A stretch of DNA of 64,000 nt from Halorubrum yunnanense (GTDB lineage: Archaea; Halobacteriota; Halobacteria; Halobacteriales; Haloferacaceae), in NCBI RefSeq assembly GCF_026586675.1, contig NZ_JAODIX010000028.1, positions 66,876-130,875 on the forward strand, read 5' to 3'. Every line of letters starts with the position of its first letter. Position 1 is the stretch's first letter. The position numbers and the translations under genes are program-made. The notes below the pieces were generated by a model. The model did no database searches. It saw only the letters and a program-made list of their open reading frames with translations, and had not been told where the DNA came from. This document shows positions 1 through 9,981 of the stretch, one piece after another.

Positions 1-72
1 GCGATGCAAGCACCGCAAGGAGTGAGCGAAGCGAACGACTGAGGAGCGCAGCGAGCGTGCGCCGCCCTCGCG

Positions 73-236
73 ACTGGGGCTTTGGCGGTGTTCACCGTCG
101 ATCCGTGATCAGCCATTTATAAGTGCATGACTAGGGCTTTGGCGGTGTTCACCGTCGATCTGTCGGCGACCACTTATACGCGAGTCGGTGTGAACACTGC
201 GGTTGTCGCCGCCGATCACAGGTCAACCACTTATAA
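73..236. repeat. Imperfect tandem repeat, about 57-60 bp period, with TATA-like boxes
   Basis: Three head-to-tail units start near 73, 130 and 191. Units 1 and 2 share GGGCTTTGGCGGTGTTCACC followed by GTCGATC; unit 3 is degenerate. Each ends in a TTATA-type block near 117, 173 and 231. The whole 1-266 stretch lies downstream of the DUF63 gene and contains no gene I can support. Bases 1-60 are a GAGCGAAGCGAACGA-like low-complexity stretch common in intergenic DNA of this lineage. Function unknown; a dispersed repeat or repeated promoter-like elements are both possible. Confidence 0.6.
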
Positions 237-266
237 ATGAGCGACACAAAAACCCGCGTCCGATAC

Positions 267-1421
267 TTAAATACCGAACGTCGCGCGCAGCATGTCGCGC
301 GTCCCCGGTCCGAGCCCAACCGCCAACACGGTGATAAGCAGCATCAGCGTGTACCGCGGCGACTCCTCGAACATCTCGCCGTTGAACACCCAGACCACGA
401 ACGTCGCGGCGGCGAGCTTCACGAGGAGGAACGGCCACGCGTCGCCGGTGACGGCGAGTATCGAGTCCGGGAGGAGCCGGCCGGTCCAGTTCACGATCGC
501 CGCGTTGACGACGTGCTTCGGGACGAGGTTCGCCGTCCCGGTCAACGCCGGCATCCAGTTGAGCCCGATCACGTTGGCGACGCCGTCGATTGCGTGGCCC
601 CAGACGATGACGACCCCCGCGACGCCCGTCCCCTCCCGGACCGTCGGCTCGTACGCGGTCGCGAGCTTCCACGTGATCGCGGCCGCGACGCTCGCGATGG
701 CCACGGTCAACGCGAGCACCTGCGGGTAGAACTCGACGTAGTCGGTCGTGGCCGCGAGATACGAGAGGTAGCCGATCGAGGCCGCGAGCGCGAGCGCGCC
801 CATCGCGAACAGCGGCTTGGCGTAGTCGTCGACCGCGCCGCGGTTCGCCAGGCCGTACGCCGCGAGGACGCACGCGAGCGTGAACCCGAACGCGGTGAAG
901 TAGATGAACGGGCTGATCAGCAGGGCGCTCGCGGGGAAGGGGATCAGCGGCTCCGTGCCGGCGCGGAGCGCGGCGACGCCGGAGTCCTCAACGGTGCGGA
1001 GCGCGCCCCCGAGCAGCATGAACGGGAACAGCGCGTGGAAAAAGCGCAGCTCTTCGCCGATCTCCAGCCGCTGGAGGAGGAACACGACGCCGATCAGCAT
1101 CGCGAGCAGGACGACCACGTAGCTCACGGTCGAGACGGTGGTGTACCCCGGGAACGCGACGACCTCGCCCGCGTCGACGGCGGCCTGACACGCCCCCGAT
1201 CCGCCGAGCAGCTCCGTGCCGCTCGCGTCCCGGACGGCGCACTGCGCGCCCCGGCCGTCGGCGACGACCGGTCCCCAGAAGTACTGCCAAATGAACCGGT
1301 CGTACACGACCCGCGGGAAGACCGCCGATCCGATCGCCAGCAGGAGCGAGAACCCGCCGACGACCGCCGCCCACGTCCGCTCCGGTGATAACCCGACCCG
1401 TCCGGCGACCGGTGTGCTCAT
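267..1421 (-). CDS. DUF63 family polytopic membrane protein
   Basis: A 384-residue protein made mainly of hydrophobic helices separated by short loops, the first at about residues 18-38. It has family-like conserved pieces: a WGHAIDG segment in the middle and a [11 protein letters not shown] segment toward the C-terminus. DUF63 proteins are archaeal integral membrane proteins with no known reaction. It is transcribed leftward, away from the Lrp-type regulator gene 72 bp upstream, which reads the same way. The ATG start precedes the first membrane segment by a plausible 17 residues. The family call is from pattern memory and the function is unknown. Confidence 0.75.
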   Translation of the reverse strand: MSTPVAGRVGLSPERTWAAVVGGFSLLLAIGSAVFPRVVYDRFIWQYFWGPVVADGRGAQCAVRDASGTELLGGSGACQAAVDAGEVVAFPGYTTVSTVSYVVVLLAMLIGVVFLLQRLEIGEELRFFHALFPFMLLGGALRTVEDSGVAALRAGTEPLIPFPASALLISPFIYFTAFGFTLACVLAAYGLANRGAVDDYAKPLFAMGALALAASIGYLSYLAATTDYVEFYPQVLALTVAIASVAAAITWKLATAYEPTVREGTGVAGVVIVWGHAIDGVANVIGLNWMPALTGTANLVPKHVVNAAIVNWTGRLLPDSILAVTGDAWPFLLVKLAAATFVVWVFNGEMFEESPRYTLMLLITVLAVGLGPGTRDMLRATFGI

Positions 1422-1493
1422 GAGTTCCGTTCGGAGTGTTCCCGAGTTTAGCGTTCCGGTCCCGACTCGCCGATTCGGCGAGTCGGGAGCGAC

Positions 1494-1943
1494 TCAGATC
1501 GGCGGTCCATCGGCGTCAAAGTCCGTGCCGAGGATGATCATCGTCTGCGAGCGCGAGAAGCCGTCCATCTCCGCGACCTCCTCGAACATCAGCTCTCGGA
1601 GGCTGTCGGTGTCGGCAGCGACGACCCGCAGCATGACGTCCCACTCGCCGGTCGTCAGGTGGATCTCGCTGACGCCGTCGATGTCGCGGAGCCGCTCGAG
1701 TGCGTCCTCCTCGCGCCCCTGCTCGACGCGCAGCCCGACGAACGCGCTGACCCCGTAGCCGACCGCCTTGGGGTCGACCTCGGCGTGATACCCCCCGATG
1801 ACCCCGGCCTCCTCCATTCGCCCCACCCGATCGTGGACGGTCGCGCTCGACATATCGATCCGCCGCGCGACCTCCGAGAACGGCGTCCGGGCGTTCTCCT
1901 GAAGGATCCTGAGAATTTCGCGGTCGGTCTCGTCGAGTTCCAT
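1494..1943 (-). CDS. Lrp/AsnC family transcriptional regulator
   Basis: A 149-residue protein of typical full length for Lrp/AsnC regulators. The N-terminal helix-turn-helix (about residues 4-52) contains the family-like ILRILQENARTPFSEVARR pattern. The C-terminal RAM/AsnC ligand-binding sandwich (about 65-140) carries the usual GEWDVMLRV strand. Such proteins form dimers to octamers and respond to amino acids or related metabolites. The effector here is unknown. The gene lies directly upstream of the DUF63 gene on the same strand, so it may control itself or that gene; this is inference from position only. Confidence 0.93.
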   Translation of the reverse strand: MELDETDREILRILQENARTPFSEVARRIDMSSATVHDRVGRMEEAGVIGGYHAEVDPKAVGYGVSAFVGLRVEQGREEDALERLRDIDGVSEIHLTTGEWDVMLRVVAADTDSLRELMFEEVAEMDGFSRSQTMIILGTDFDADGPPI

Positions 1944-2009
1944 GCCCGAAATACGTCGGGGACTGTTTTTGCAGTTCCGGCGTCGAGCTACGAGTCGTCC
2001 GACGTTCGG

Positions 2010-2774
2010 TTATGAGTTGTCCGGCGTCGCAAACGACCCCCCGCGGATGGCGGCCTCCGCCGCCCCCAGCGCCTCGTCGGCGTCGAACGCGTCGACGACC
2101 GCCCGCAGCTCCTCGGGGGACGCGCCCGCGAGGTCGCGAGCGTGCGCCGCGATGTTCGGGACCGCGCGGATCAGGTTGTCGATAATCGGGACGTCCGCCG
2201 TCTGCGGCGACCGGCTCCCGGGGTTGAGGTCGATCACGATCTCCGTCTTCCCCATCGCGTCGAGCGCTGCGGCGCGGTCCCCGTCCTCCAGCGGGACGAC
2301 GACGACGTCCGCCGCCTCGATCCCGTCGGCGTCGACGACGCCGCGGGCGTGCTCCAGCCCGGGGATCTCGCCGTCGCCCGCGAGCCCCTTCACCTCGTCG
2401 GCGCCGTGCTCGCGGAGGTGGTCGGCGATCCGGCGAACACGCTCGTCGGTGTGGTTGAAGAGGTTCACCTCCAGGTCGGCGTCGACCGCGTCCGCGAGGT
2501 TAACCGTCTCTGCGGGGGCGAGCGCCGCGACGTTCCCGTTCACCGAGACGACCGGGCGGTCGGCCGCGAGCAGCGTCGCCGCGGCGGCGCGCGCGGCGCG
2601 GTCCGCGCTCGGGAGCGTGCGCTCGCCGAGGAGGTAGTCGAAGGCCTCGCCACGCCCCTGCGCGATGAGCCCCTGCTTCGAGGTGATCCCCGTCTCGACG
2701 CCCGCCTCAATCCGGTGGCGCGTCACGAGCGAGGCGTACCGCGGGTGATCCTCCGGGACCTCCGTCTCCGTCAT
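2010..2774 (-). CDS. 4-phosphopantoate--beta-alanine ligase (archaeal phosphopantothenate synthetase)
   Basis: A 254-residue cytosolic enzyme of COG1701. In archaea it joins 4-phosphopantoate to beta-alanine using ATP, replacing bacterial PanC/PanK order in coenzyme A synthesis; its partner pantoate kinase is not in this window. Diagnostic features are the N-terminal HPRYASLVTRHRI block, the ITSKQGLIAQGRGEAFDYLL nucleotide-site region, and the VNGNVAAL and NLFNHTDERV blocks in the centre. Length matches the family. It reads leftward, 66 bp upstream of the Lrp-type gene. I see no anomaly. Confidence 0.92.
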   Translation of the reverse strand: MTETEVPEDHPRYASLVTRHRIEAGVETGITSKQGLIAQGRGEAFDYLLGERTLPSADRAARAAAATLLAADRPVVSVNGNVAALAPAETVNLADAVDADLEVNLFNHTDERVRRIADHLREHGADEVKGLAGDGEIPGLEHARGVVDADGIEAADVVVVPLEDGDRAAALDAMGKTEIVIDLNPGSRSPQTADVPIIDNLIRAVPNIAAHARDLAGASPEELRAVVDAFDADEALGAAEAAIRGGSFATPDNS

Positions 2775-2884
2775 ACCCGAGCGAGGCGGCGCGCCGATTA
2801 AAGTGGACCGTTCGCGGTCGGCTCGTCCGGGTCGCCTTCGAGACGCCGCGGTCAGGGTCTCTCGCGCCGGTAGGGAGATGGTAA

Positions 2885-3252
2885 GTGAACTACCCTGACC
2901 TACCGCGCTCGGGGCTACTCGCCCCTCGCTTGTTGAGGACAGGGCTTCCTGTTTCTGCGTCAGAATTTATACCCGACGTGGGCACAGGGATTCCAGACTC
3001 CGCAGGCGACTTCCCTTCACGGGTGGTTCGGAGTGTCCCACTCCTACCGGATGGACACTCAGCCACAACCGAGGGTGCGCGCTTCTTCTCGCGCTTGAAC
3101 ACCACCGGAAGCGTGGTGAGCATCGTACTACCGACATTAATCGCAGGGGTAGTAAGGCTATGCCGTGTAGTGAAAGTAAAACGATGACGGCGCTGTATCC
3201 CCGCCCTACTCGCTCACTTCGTTCGCTCCTTGAGGACGGGGGCTTAGCGCCT
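2885..3252. mobile_element. Small non-autonomous IS200/IS605-type element or remnant (MITE/PATE-like)
   Basis: This AT-richer block sits in a 516-bp gap. Each end holds an imperfect hairpin of related design: CCCTGACCTACC...TTGAGGACAGGG near 2892-2944, and CCCCGCCCTACT...TTGAGGACGGGG near 3199-3242. Subterminal hairpins of this kind mark IS200/IS605 ends in haloarchaea. On the minus strand, 2890-3123 can encode a short Ser/Pro/Arg-rich peptide that may be a leftover TnpB tail, but I do not call it a gene. Exact borders are uncertain. Confidence 0.5.
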
Positions 3253-3290
3253 ATAGTCAGCTAAGACGCCGGAAGGAGTAGCGTCGTCGT

Positions 3291-3530
3291 GTGATGAACC
3301 GAACCGGGAAGTATACCGTCGTGAGAGCGTGCAACGACCACGGAGCGATCACGCTCCGTGAATACCCGCGCAACGGGACGCTGTACGTCGTCGAGTACGA
3401 CGACCCCGATGTGGAAGACGAGCTGTCGTCGCTCGACGCCGGGTCGGTCGTGGAGCTCGACCTCCGGCGGGCGGGCCGCCGGGGCAACGCGTGGTGCGCG
3501 GAGTCCGCCCGCCCGGTCGATCCGGTCTGA
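3291..3530 (+). CDS. Small haloarchaeal hypothetical protein (79 aa)
   Basis: A 79-residue acidic, single-domain protein predicted to be rich in beta strands, with alternating hydrophobic blocks such as TYTVV-like and LYVVEYDD segments. It has no cysteine pair, signal peptide or membrane helix. Codon use is host-like (GC-rich third positions) and the length and style fit small conserved haloarchaeal proteins. GTG at 3291 or ATG at 3294 could start it; the difference is one residue. It sits between the IS-derived element and the convergent mutase gene. Function unknown. Confidence 0.65.
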   Translation: MMNRTGKYTVVRACNDHGAITLREYPRNGTLYVVEYDDPDVEDELSSLDAGSVVELDLRRAGRRGNAWCAESARPVDPV

Positions 3531-3607
3531 TCCCCGGCCCGGTCGGTCCGATCTGATCCCCGGCCCGGTCGGTCCGGCCCGCGCCCGCGGTCCCCGCGAA
3601 CCCCTTT

Positions 3608-5308
<1,701 letters not shown>

Positions 5309-5330
5309 GTCGCCAGCTACCCGCCGAACT

Positions 5331-5339
5331 CGTATAAAT
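5331..5339 (-). promoter_or_regulatory. TATA box of the mutase gene
   Basis: On the minus strand the sequence reads TATTTATAC, centred about 27 bp before the ATG at 5308. That spacing fits a leaderless or near-leaderless haloarchaeal transcript. Confidence 0.6.
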
Positions 5340-5406
5340 ATTCATTATATTTTGCCGCGACGCCGCCGGACCGCTCCCGTCGCCCGGTCGCCGCGAGGCG
5401 GCCGCG

Positions 5407-6255
5407 TCAGCGCCCACCGACCAACCGCTCGCGGAGCGACCGCGCCGAGGGGCGCTCCGCGAGCAGCACCGGCGTGTCGAGGCGCTCGATCGCCCCGTAC
5501 GCCAGCGACCTGCGGACGATCCGCGAGAGGAGCCCGCGCTCCGTCGCGCCGACGATCGCGAGGTCGTACCCCTCGGCGACGCGCTCGATCGTCTCCTCGA
5601 CGTCGCCCGCCTCGACGCGCAGGTCGACGTCGCCGAGGCCGTGGCCGGCGGCCCACGCCGCGAGGAACTCACGGCCGGCCTCCTCGCCGCCCGGGTCGAC
5701 GACGTGCAGCAGCGAGACGGTCGCACCGCGGACGTCCCGAAGCGCCGCCGCGGCCTCCGCGGAGAGGTCCGAGGAGGGGCCGCCGGCGGTTGGCACGAGC
5801 ACGTCTGTCGGGTTCGGCTGCGCCCCGTCGAAGACGAGGAAGTCGCACGGGAGGTCGCGGGCGATCTCGTCGAGCGAGCCCTCGACCCGCCCCCCGGCGA
5901 ACCGGGTTCCGCCGTAGCCCATCACGACGGCGTCGGCGTCGTTCGTGCGCGCGGCGTCGAACACCTCCTCGATCCCGCGGTGCGAGAGGACGGTCTTCGT
6001 CTCGATCGGGACGCCGAAGGCGGCGGCGTCGGCGACGGCGGCGGAGAGCAGCTCGTCGGACGACCCGTCGAGCCTCGCCCTGCTCTCCGCGGCCTTCTCC
6101 AGCGACGTCTGGTCGGGGACGGTGACGACGTGGACCGCGAGTACGCGACCGCCCTCGTGCCGCGCGAGCGCGCCGGCGAGCGCGACGAGCGCGCTCTCGG
6201 TCCGGGGGTTCGAGAGCGCGACCAGCACCGTCGGGCCGTCGTCGGTCTCGGTCAT
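5407..6255 (-). CDS. Universal stress protein, two UspA domains
   Basis: A 282-residue cytosolic protein with two UspA-like alpha/beta domains, about 8-140 and 150-275. The first keeps the start-strand VLVALSNPRTE and a late VVMGYGG block; the second ends with LAIVGATERGLL, resembling the G-2x-G-9x-G nucleotide loop. It is the last gene of a leftward run behind trkA, two trkH genes and a single-domain Usp. UspA proteins beside Trk transporters often act as nucleotide-binding partners of the transporter, a link inferred here from position. It could instead be a general stress protein. Confidence 0.85.
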   Translation of the reverse strand: MTETDDGPTVLVALSNPRTESALVALAGALARHEGGRVLAVHVVTVPDQTSLEKAAESRARLDGSSDELLSAAVADAAAFGVPIETKTVLSHRGIEEVFDAARTNDADAVVMGYGGTRFAGGRVEGSLDEIARDLPCDFLVFDGAQPNPTDVLVPTAGGPSSDLSAEAAAALRDVRGATVSLLHVVDPGGEEAGREFLAAWAAGHGLGDVDLRVEAGDVEETIERVAEGYDLAIVGATERGLLSRIVRRSLAYGAIERLDTPVLLAERPSARSLRERLVGGR

Positions 6256-6327
6256 CGGTCGCGGTCCGTTACCTCCCGGCCGACGGAAGCCGACGGCGAC
6301 CCGTATCGCTCCCGAGCCGTCGGTCGG

Positions 6328-6768
6328 TCATTCGTCCGACCCCGTCCGCGGGAGCGCCACGATCGGAATCGGGGCGTCGGTCACGAGCTTCACCGACAGG
6401 TCGCCCGAGAGGAACTGCGCGAGGCGGTTCCCGCCCCGGGAGCGGTAGGCGATCGCGCTCGCTCCCACCTCGTCGGCGGCGTCGACGATCGCCTCGACCA
6501 CGTTCCGGGAGTAGGCGGTGTGCTCGTCCGCGTCCGGGAACACCGTCCGCACCGCGGCGTACGACTCGGCCGCGAGGTCCTCCGACTGCTCGACGGGCGT
6601 CTTGTCCGGAACGCCGTCGCCCTTCTCGACGACGTGGAGCGCGGTCACGCGCTCGGGGTCGTAGGGGTCGAGCGCCCGCGCCGTCGCGAGCGCGTCGTCC
6701 TCGTTGGCGACGGGGAGGAGCGCGTGCCCGAGCAGGTTCCGTCCGTGCGTCTCGTCGTGACTCGTCAT
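6328..6768 (-). CDS. Universal stress protein, single UspA domain
   Basis: A 146-residue single UspA domain protein. The start chosen is the ATG at 6768; the frame stays open further upstream but that extension does not look like protein. The N-terminal strand LLGHALLPVANEDD replaces the usual first strand. The late SAIAYRSRGGNRLAQFLSG block matches the nucleotide-binding loop and following helix of UspA folds. It lies between trkH (98 bp) and the two-domain Usp gene (72 bp) on the same strand, so co-transcription with the potassium uptake genes is likely. Confidence 0.85.
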   Translation of the reverse strand: MTSHDETHGRNLLGHALLPVANEDDALATARALDPYDPERVTALHVVEKGDGVPDKTPVEQSEDLAAESYAAVRTVFPDADEHTAYSRNVVEAIVDAADEVGASAIAYRSRGGNRLAQFLSGDLSVKLVTDAPIPIVALPRTGSDE

Positions 6769-6866
6769 ACGGCTACCAACTCCCTCGTTCGTTAAGAAGA
6801 TACGTTCCTCGGGCCGGTCCGAACAGCGGGCTGATGACTGTCGCGTCCGCGTGTCGCCCTCGCGCA

Positions 6867-8402
6867 CTACCGCGTATCGATCCCGGAAATGAATATCGCG
6901 AGTACCGGGACGATCTCCAGTCGGCCGATCCACATCAGGAAGATCATCAGCAACTTCGACGTGTTCGGGAAGAAGAGATAGCTCCCGAACGGCCCGAGCC
7001 GGCCGAATCCCGGTCCGATGTTCCCGATCGTCGCGAGCGACGCGCTGATCGACTCCAGTACCGACAGCTGAATTCCCACCCGGGTGGTGTCGAGCGCGAT
7101 GAACACCGCTGAGAGTGCGAACAGCGCGATGTACAGGAGGGTGAACGACATGATACCGCGGATCGCGTCCTCGTCGACGACGTTCCCGCCGAGCCGGACC
7201 GGCTGTACGACGTCGGGGTGCGCCGAGGTGAACAGCTCTCGGCGAATCGCCTTCGCGACGATGATCCATCGGACGATCTTGACTCCGCCACCCGTCGATC
7301 CGGCCGACCCGCCGATGAACATCACGAACAGGAGGAATATCTGCGCGTGTGCGTCCCACTGCGCGAAGTCAGCGGTGGCGAACCCGGTCGAGTTCATCAA
7401 CGATCCGACCTGGAACGCGGCCTGTCGGACCGAGTTCCCGGCGACTCCCTGCGTCGTCCCGCCGAGCTCGATCGGCGGAGCCGCACCGCGGAAGAGCAGG
7501 ATCGCGAGTACCGCGGTGATGACTGCGAGCGCCCCCGCGTACACGCGGAACTCCGCGTTCTCCAGCATCACCTCGGCTTCGCCCCGCAACACGTGCCAGA
7601 ACAGCGCGAAGTTGACCCCGGCGACGACCATGAACGGAATGACGACCCACTGTACCGCGGCCGAGAAGTACCCGATACTGTCGGCCTGCGGCGAGAACCC
7701 GCCGGTCGGGAGAGTGGAGAAGCCGTGCGCCACCGCGTTGTACAGGTCCATGTTCGGGGCCATCCCGAGGAGGTGGAGCGAGTACAGGAGCGCCGCGAGC
7801 AGCACGGTAAACCCGAAGTAGATGAGCCAGAGCGCACGCGCCGTCTCGGCTATCTTCGGCGTGAGCTTCTGGAGTTCCGGTCCCGGCGCCTCCGAATCCA
7901 TCAGCTGCGCGCCGTTGACCGCGACCTCCGGGAGGATGGCGATCATCAGCACGATGATCCCCATCCCCCCGAGCCACTGCGTGAGCTGTCGCCACATCAG
8001 CAGGGCGTGGGAGTGTTGGTCTGTGCTGATATTGCCGAGGACCGTCGCGCCCGTTGTGGTGAACCCGCTCATCGACTCGAACAGCGCGTTCACCGGGTGC
8101 GCAACCGTCGACGCCGTCCCGTACCCGGCGAGCATGTAGGGGATCGTGCCGAGGACCGCCGCCGCGAGCCACGCGAGCGAGACGAAAAGCAGGGCCTCGC
8201 GCGGGCCGAGGTCCGGGTCGGGATCGACCCGCTCGACCGCGAAGCCGAGCGCCGCGACGAGCGCCATCGACACCAGGAACACCCAGATGTCTTCGCCGTA
8301 CGCGAGCGCGACGATCAGCGGAACCAGCAGCGTGACGGCGAGGTACTTGATCCCGACCCCGAGAAGCCCCACGCTCGCCTTCCAGTTGACCCCCCACGAC
8401 AT
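6867..8402 (-). CDS. trkH: TrkH family potassium uptake protein (copy 1)
   Basis: A 511-residue membrane protein forming the K+-conducting subunit of the Trk system. It shows the four pore loops of the SKT superfamily with their filter glycines: SMSGFTTTGATVL near residue 115, STLPTGGFSPQAD near 230, MNSTGFATADF near 345 and NIGPGFGRLGP near 465. The gating-loop region GGSAGSTGGGVKIVRW precedes the third half. TrkH needs a cytosolic TrkA-type RCK subunit, encoded three genes upstream on the same strand. It lies 69 bp downstream of the second trkH gene. Confidence 0.95.
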   Translation of the reverse strand: MSWGVNWKASVGLLGVGIKYLAVTLLVPLIVALAYGEDIWVFLVSMALVAALGFAVERVDPDPDLGPREALLFVSLAWLAAAVLGTIPYMLAGYGTASTVAHPVNALFESMSGFTTTGATVLGNISTDQHSHALLMWRQLTQWLGGMGIIVLMIAILPEVAVNGAQLMDSEAPGPELQKLTPKIAETARALWLIYFGFTVLLAALLYSLHLLGMAPNMDLYNAVAHGFSTLPTGGFSPQADSIGYFSAAVQWVVIPFMVVAGVNFALFWHVLRGEAEVMLENAEFRVYAGALAVITAVLAILLFRGAAPPIELGGTTQGVAGNSVRQAAFQVGSLMNSTGFATADFAQWDAHAQIFLLFVMFIGGSAGSTGGGVKIVRWIIVAKAIRRELFTSAHPDVVQPVRLGGNVVDEDAIRGIMSFTLLYIALFALSAVFIALDTTRVGIQLSVLESISASLATIGNIGPGFGRLGPFGSYLFFPNTSKLLMIFLMWIGRLEIVPVLAIFISGIDTR

Positions 8403-8471
8403 AATTACTCGATCGATATGGGAGTCGCCCGTTCGCTGTATTAAACTGTCGAAGGGGGGATGGCGAGAGCC

Positions 8472-9974
8472 TCACGACGTCCAGAACGTCTTCGTGAGCA
8501 GCACGAGGACGGGGACGATCTCGATCCGGCCGACCCACATCAACACGATCATCACGGCCCGCGTCGTCATCGGGAACGTCGCGAACGTCCCGTAGGGGCC
8601 CGCGTCGCCGAACGCGGGCCCGATGTTGAGGAACGTCGTCGCCGCGGCGCCGAGCGCCTCGAACTCGTCCACCCGGGCGTCCGCCCGCTCGGCGTCGACG
8701 ACGATCACGATGGCCAGCAGGAAGAAGATGACGAGCGACAGGAGGAGGTACGCGTAGATGTCCCGGATCGCGTCCTCGTCGACGGTTTTCCCCGAGATCC
8801 GGACCGGCCGCACCGCCTCCGGGTGGACGGCCGTGAAGAGGTTCCGCTTGAACGACTTCATCGCGACGAGCCACCGGAGCGACTTGATCGAGCAGGTGGT
8901 CGACCCGACCATCCCGCCGATGAACATCCCCATGAACAGCATGTGCTTCGCCGCGGGCGCCCACTGTACGTAGTCGGTGCTCGCGTACCCCGTCGTCGTC
9001 ACGATGGACACGACGTTGAACACGGCGTGGCGGACCGTCCCCTCGGCCCCGAAGGTCGTGTTTGGGTCGAGGAACAGCCCGACCGCGACGATCGTCGCGA
9101 GCGTCGCCATTGCGCCGAGGTAGAAGTGGAACTCCTCGTTTTTTAAGAGGCGCATCGGCTCGCCGTTGATGGCGAAGTAGATGAGGACGAAGCTCGTCGA
9201 GCCGATCACCATGAACGGGACGACCGCCCACTGGATGAGCGGGTGGAACGCGCCGACGGAGAGCGGTTCGGGCGAGAACCCGGCAGTCGCGACCGAGGTG
9301 AACGCGTGCGCGACCGCGTTGTAGAGGCCCATCTGCGGGTCAACGGCGAGCCCCAACAGGAAGTAGACGACGACCGCGAGCCCCGTGAGTCCGAAGTAGA
9401 TCCCCCAGATGAGCTGCGCCGTCTGCGATATCTTCGGTGTGAGCTTGTTGACGTCCTCCGTCTGCGACTCCGTCTCCATGAGCTGTGCCCCCCCGACGCC
9501 GAGCTCGGAGAGCACCGCGGTCGCGAGGATGAGGATGCCGAGTCCGCCGAGCCACTGGATCACCTGCCGCCACATCATGATCGAGCGCGAGTGTAGCGAG
9601 AAGTCGCGCAGCACCGTCGCGCCCGTCGTCGTCAGCCCGCTCATCGCCTCGAACATCGCGTTCACCGGGTGTGCGACCGTGCCGACGCCGGCGACGGTAA
9701 ACGGGATCGCGCCGACCGCGGCGACGAGGAACCAGATCATCGCCACCGCGAGGAACGCCTCGCGGGGCCCGAGGTTCTGCTCCGGGTCCTGCACCGACCG
9801 GAACGCCGCGCCGAGCGCGAGCGAGACCGCAATCGCGGCGAGGAATGGAAGCGGCGACTCGCCGTAGTAAAGCGCGATCAGCAGCGGGAGCGCCAGCGGG
9901 ACCGGGAGCGCGGCGAGGACGTCGCCGGTGAGCCCCACGCTCGCCCGCCAGCCGACTCGGATCGTGGTGCTCAT
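8472..9974 (-). CDS. trkH: TrkH family potassium uptake protein (copy 2)
   Basis: A 500-residue paralogue of the adjacent TrkH with the same architecture. Pore loops are AMSGLTTTGATVL, TSVATAGFSPEPL, VTTTGYASTDYVQW and NIGPAFGDAGPYG. It differs from copy 1 in the intramembrane gate segment, GGMVGSTTCSIKSLRW, where a cysteine replaces the Gly-rich stretch. It begins only 7 bp after trkA, so the two are almost certainly co-translated and probably form the cognate pair. Two different TrkH subunits behind one TrkA suggest channels of different affinity or gating, which is inference. Confidence 0.95.
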   Translation of the reverse strand: MSTTIRVGWRASVGLTGDVLAALPVPLALPLLIALYYGESPLPFLAAIAVSLALGAAFRSVQDPEQNLGPREAFLAVAMIWFLVAAVGAIPFTVAGVGTVAHPVNAMFEAMSGLTTTGATVLRDFSLHSRSIMMWRQVIQWLGGLGILILATAVLSELGVGGAQLMETESQTEDVNKLTPKISQTAQLIWGIYFGLTGLAVVVYFLLGLAVDPQMGLYNAVAHAFTSVATAGFSPEPLSVGAFHPLIQWAVVPFMVIGSTSFVLIYFAINGEPMRLLKNEEFHFYLGAMATLATIVAVGLFLDPNTTFGAEGTVRHAVFNVVSIVTTTGYASTDYVQWAPAAKHMLFMGMFIGGMVGSTTCSIKSLRWLVAMKSFKRNLFTAVHPEAVRPVRISGKTVDEDAIRDIYAYLLLSLVIFFLLAIVIVVDAERADARVDEFEALGAAATTFLNIGPAFGDAGPYGTFATFPMTTRAVMIVLMWVGRIEIVPVLVLLTKTFWTS

Positions 9975-9981
9975 GGGTTTC

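Noticed and set aside
237-1388. Plus-strand open frame of 383 codons opposite the DUF63 gene
   Set aside because: Low-complexity Arg/Asp/Glu composition and no hydrophobic core. The antisense membrane protein is the real gene.
2885-3187. Plus-strand 100-codon frame inside the small element
   Set aside because: The frame runs through both hairpin and linker sequence of the IS-derived element and has no protein-like pattern.
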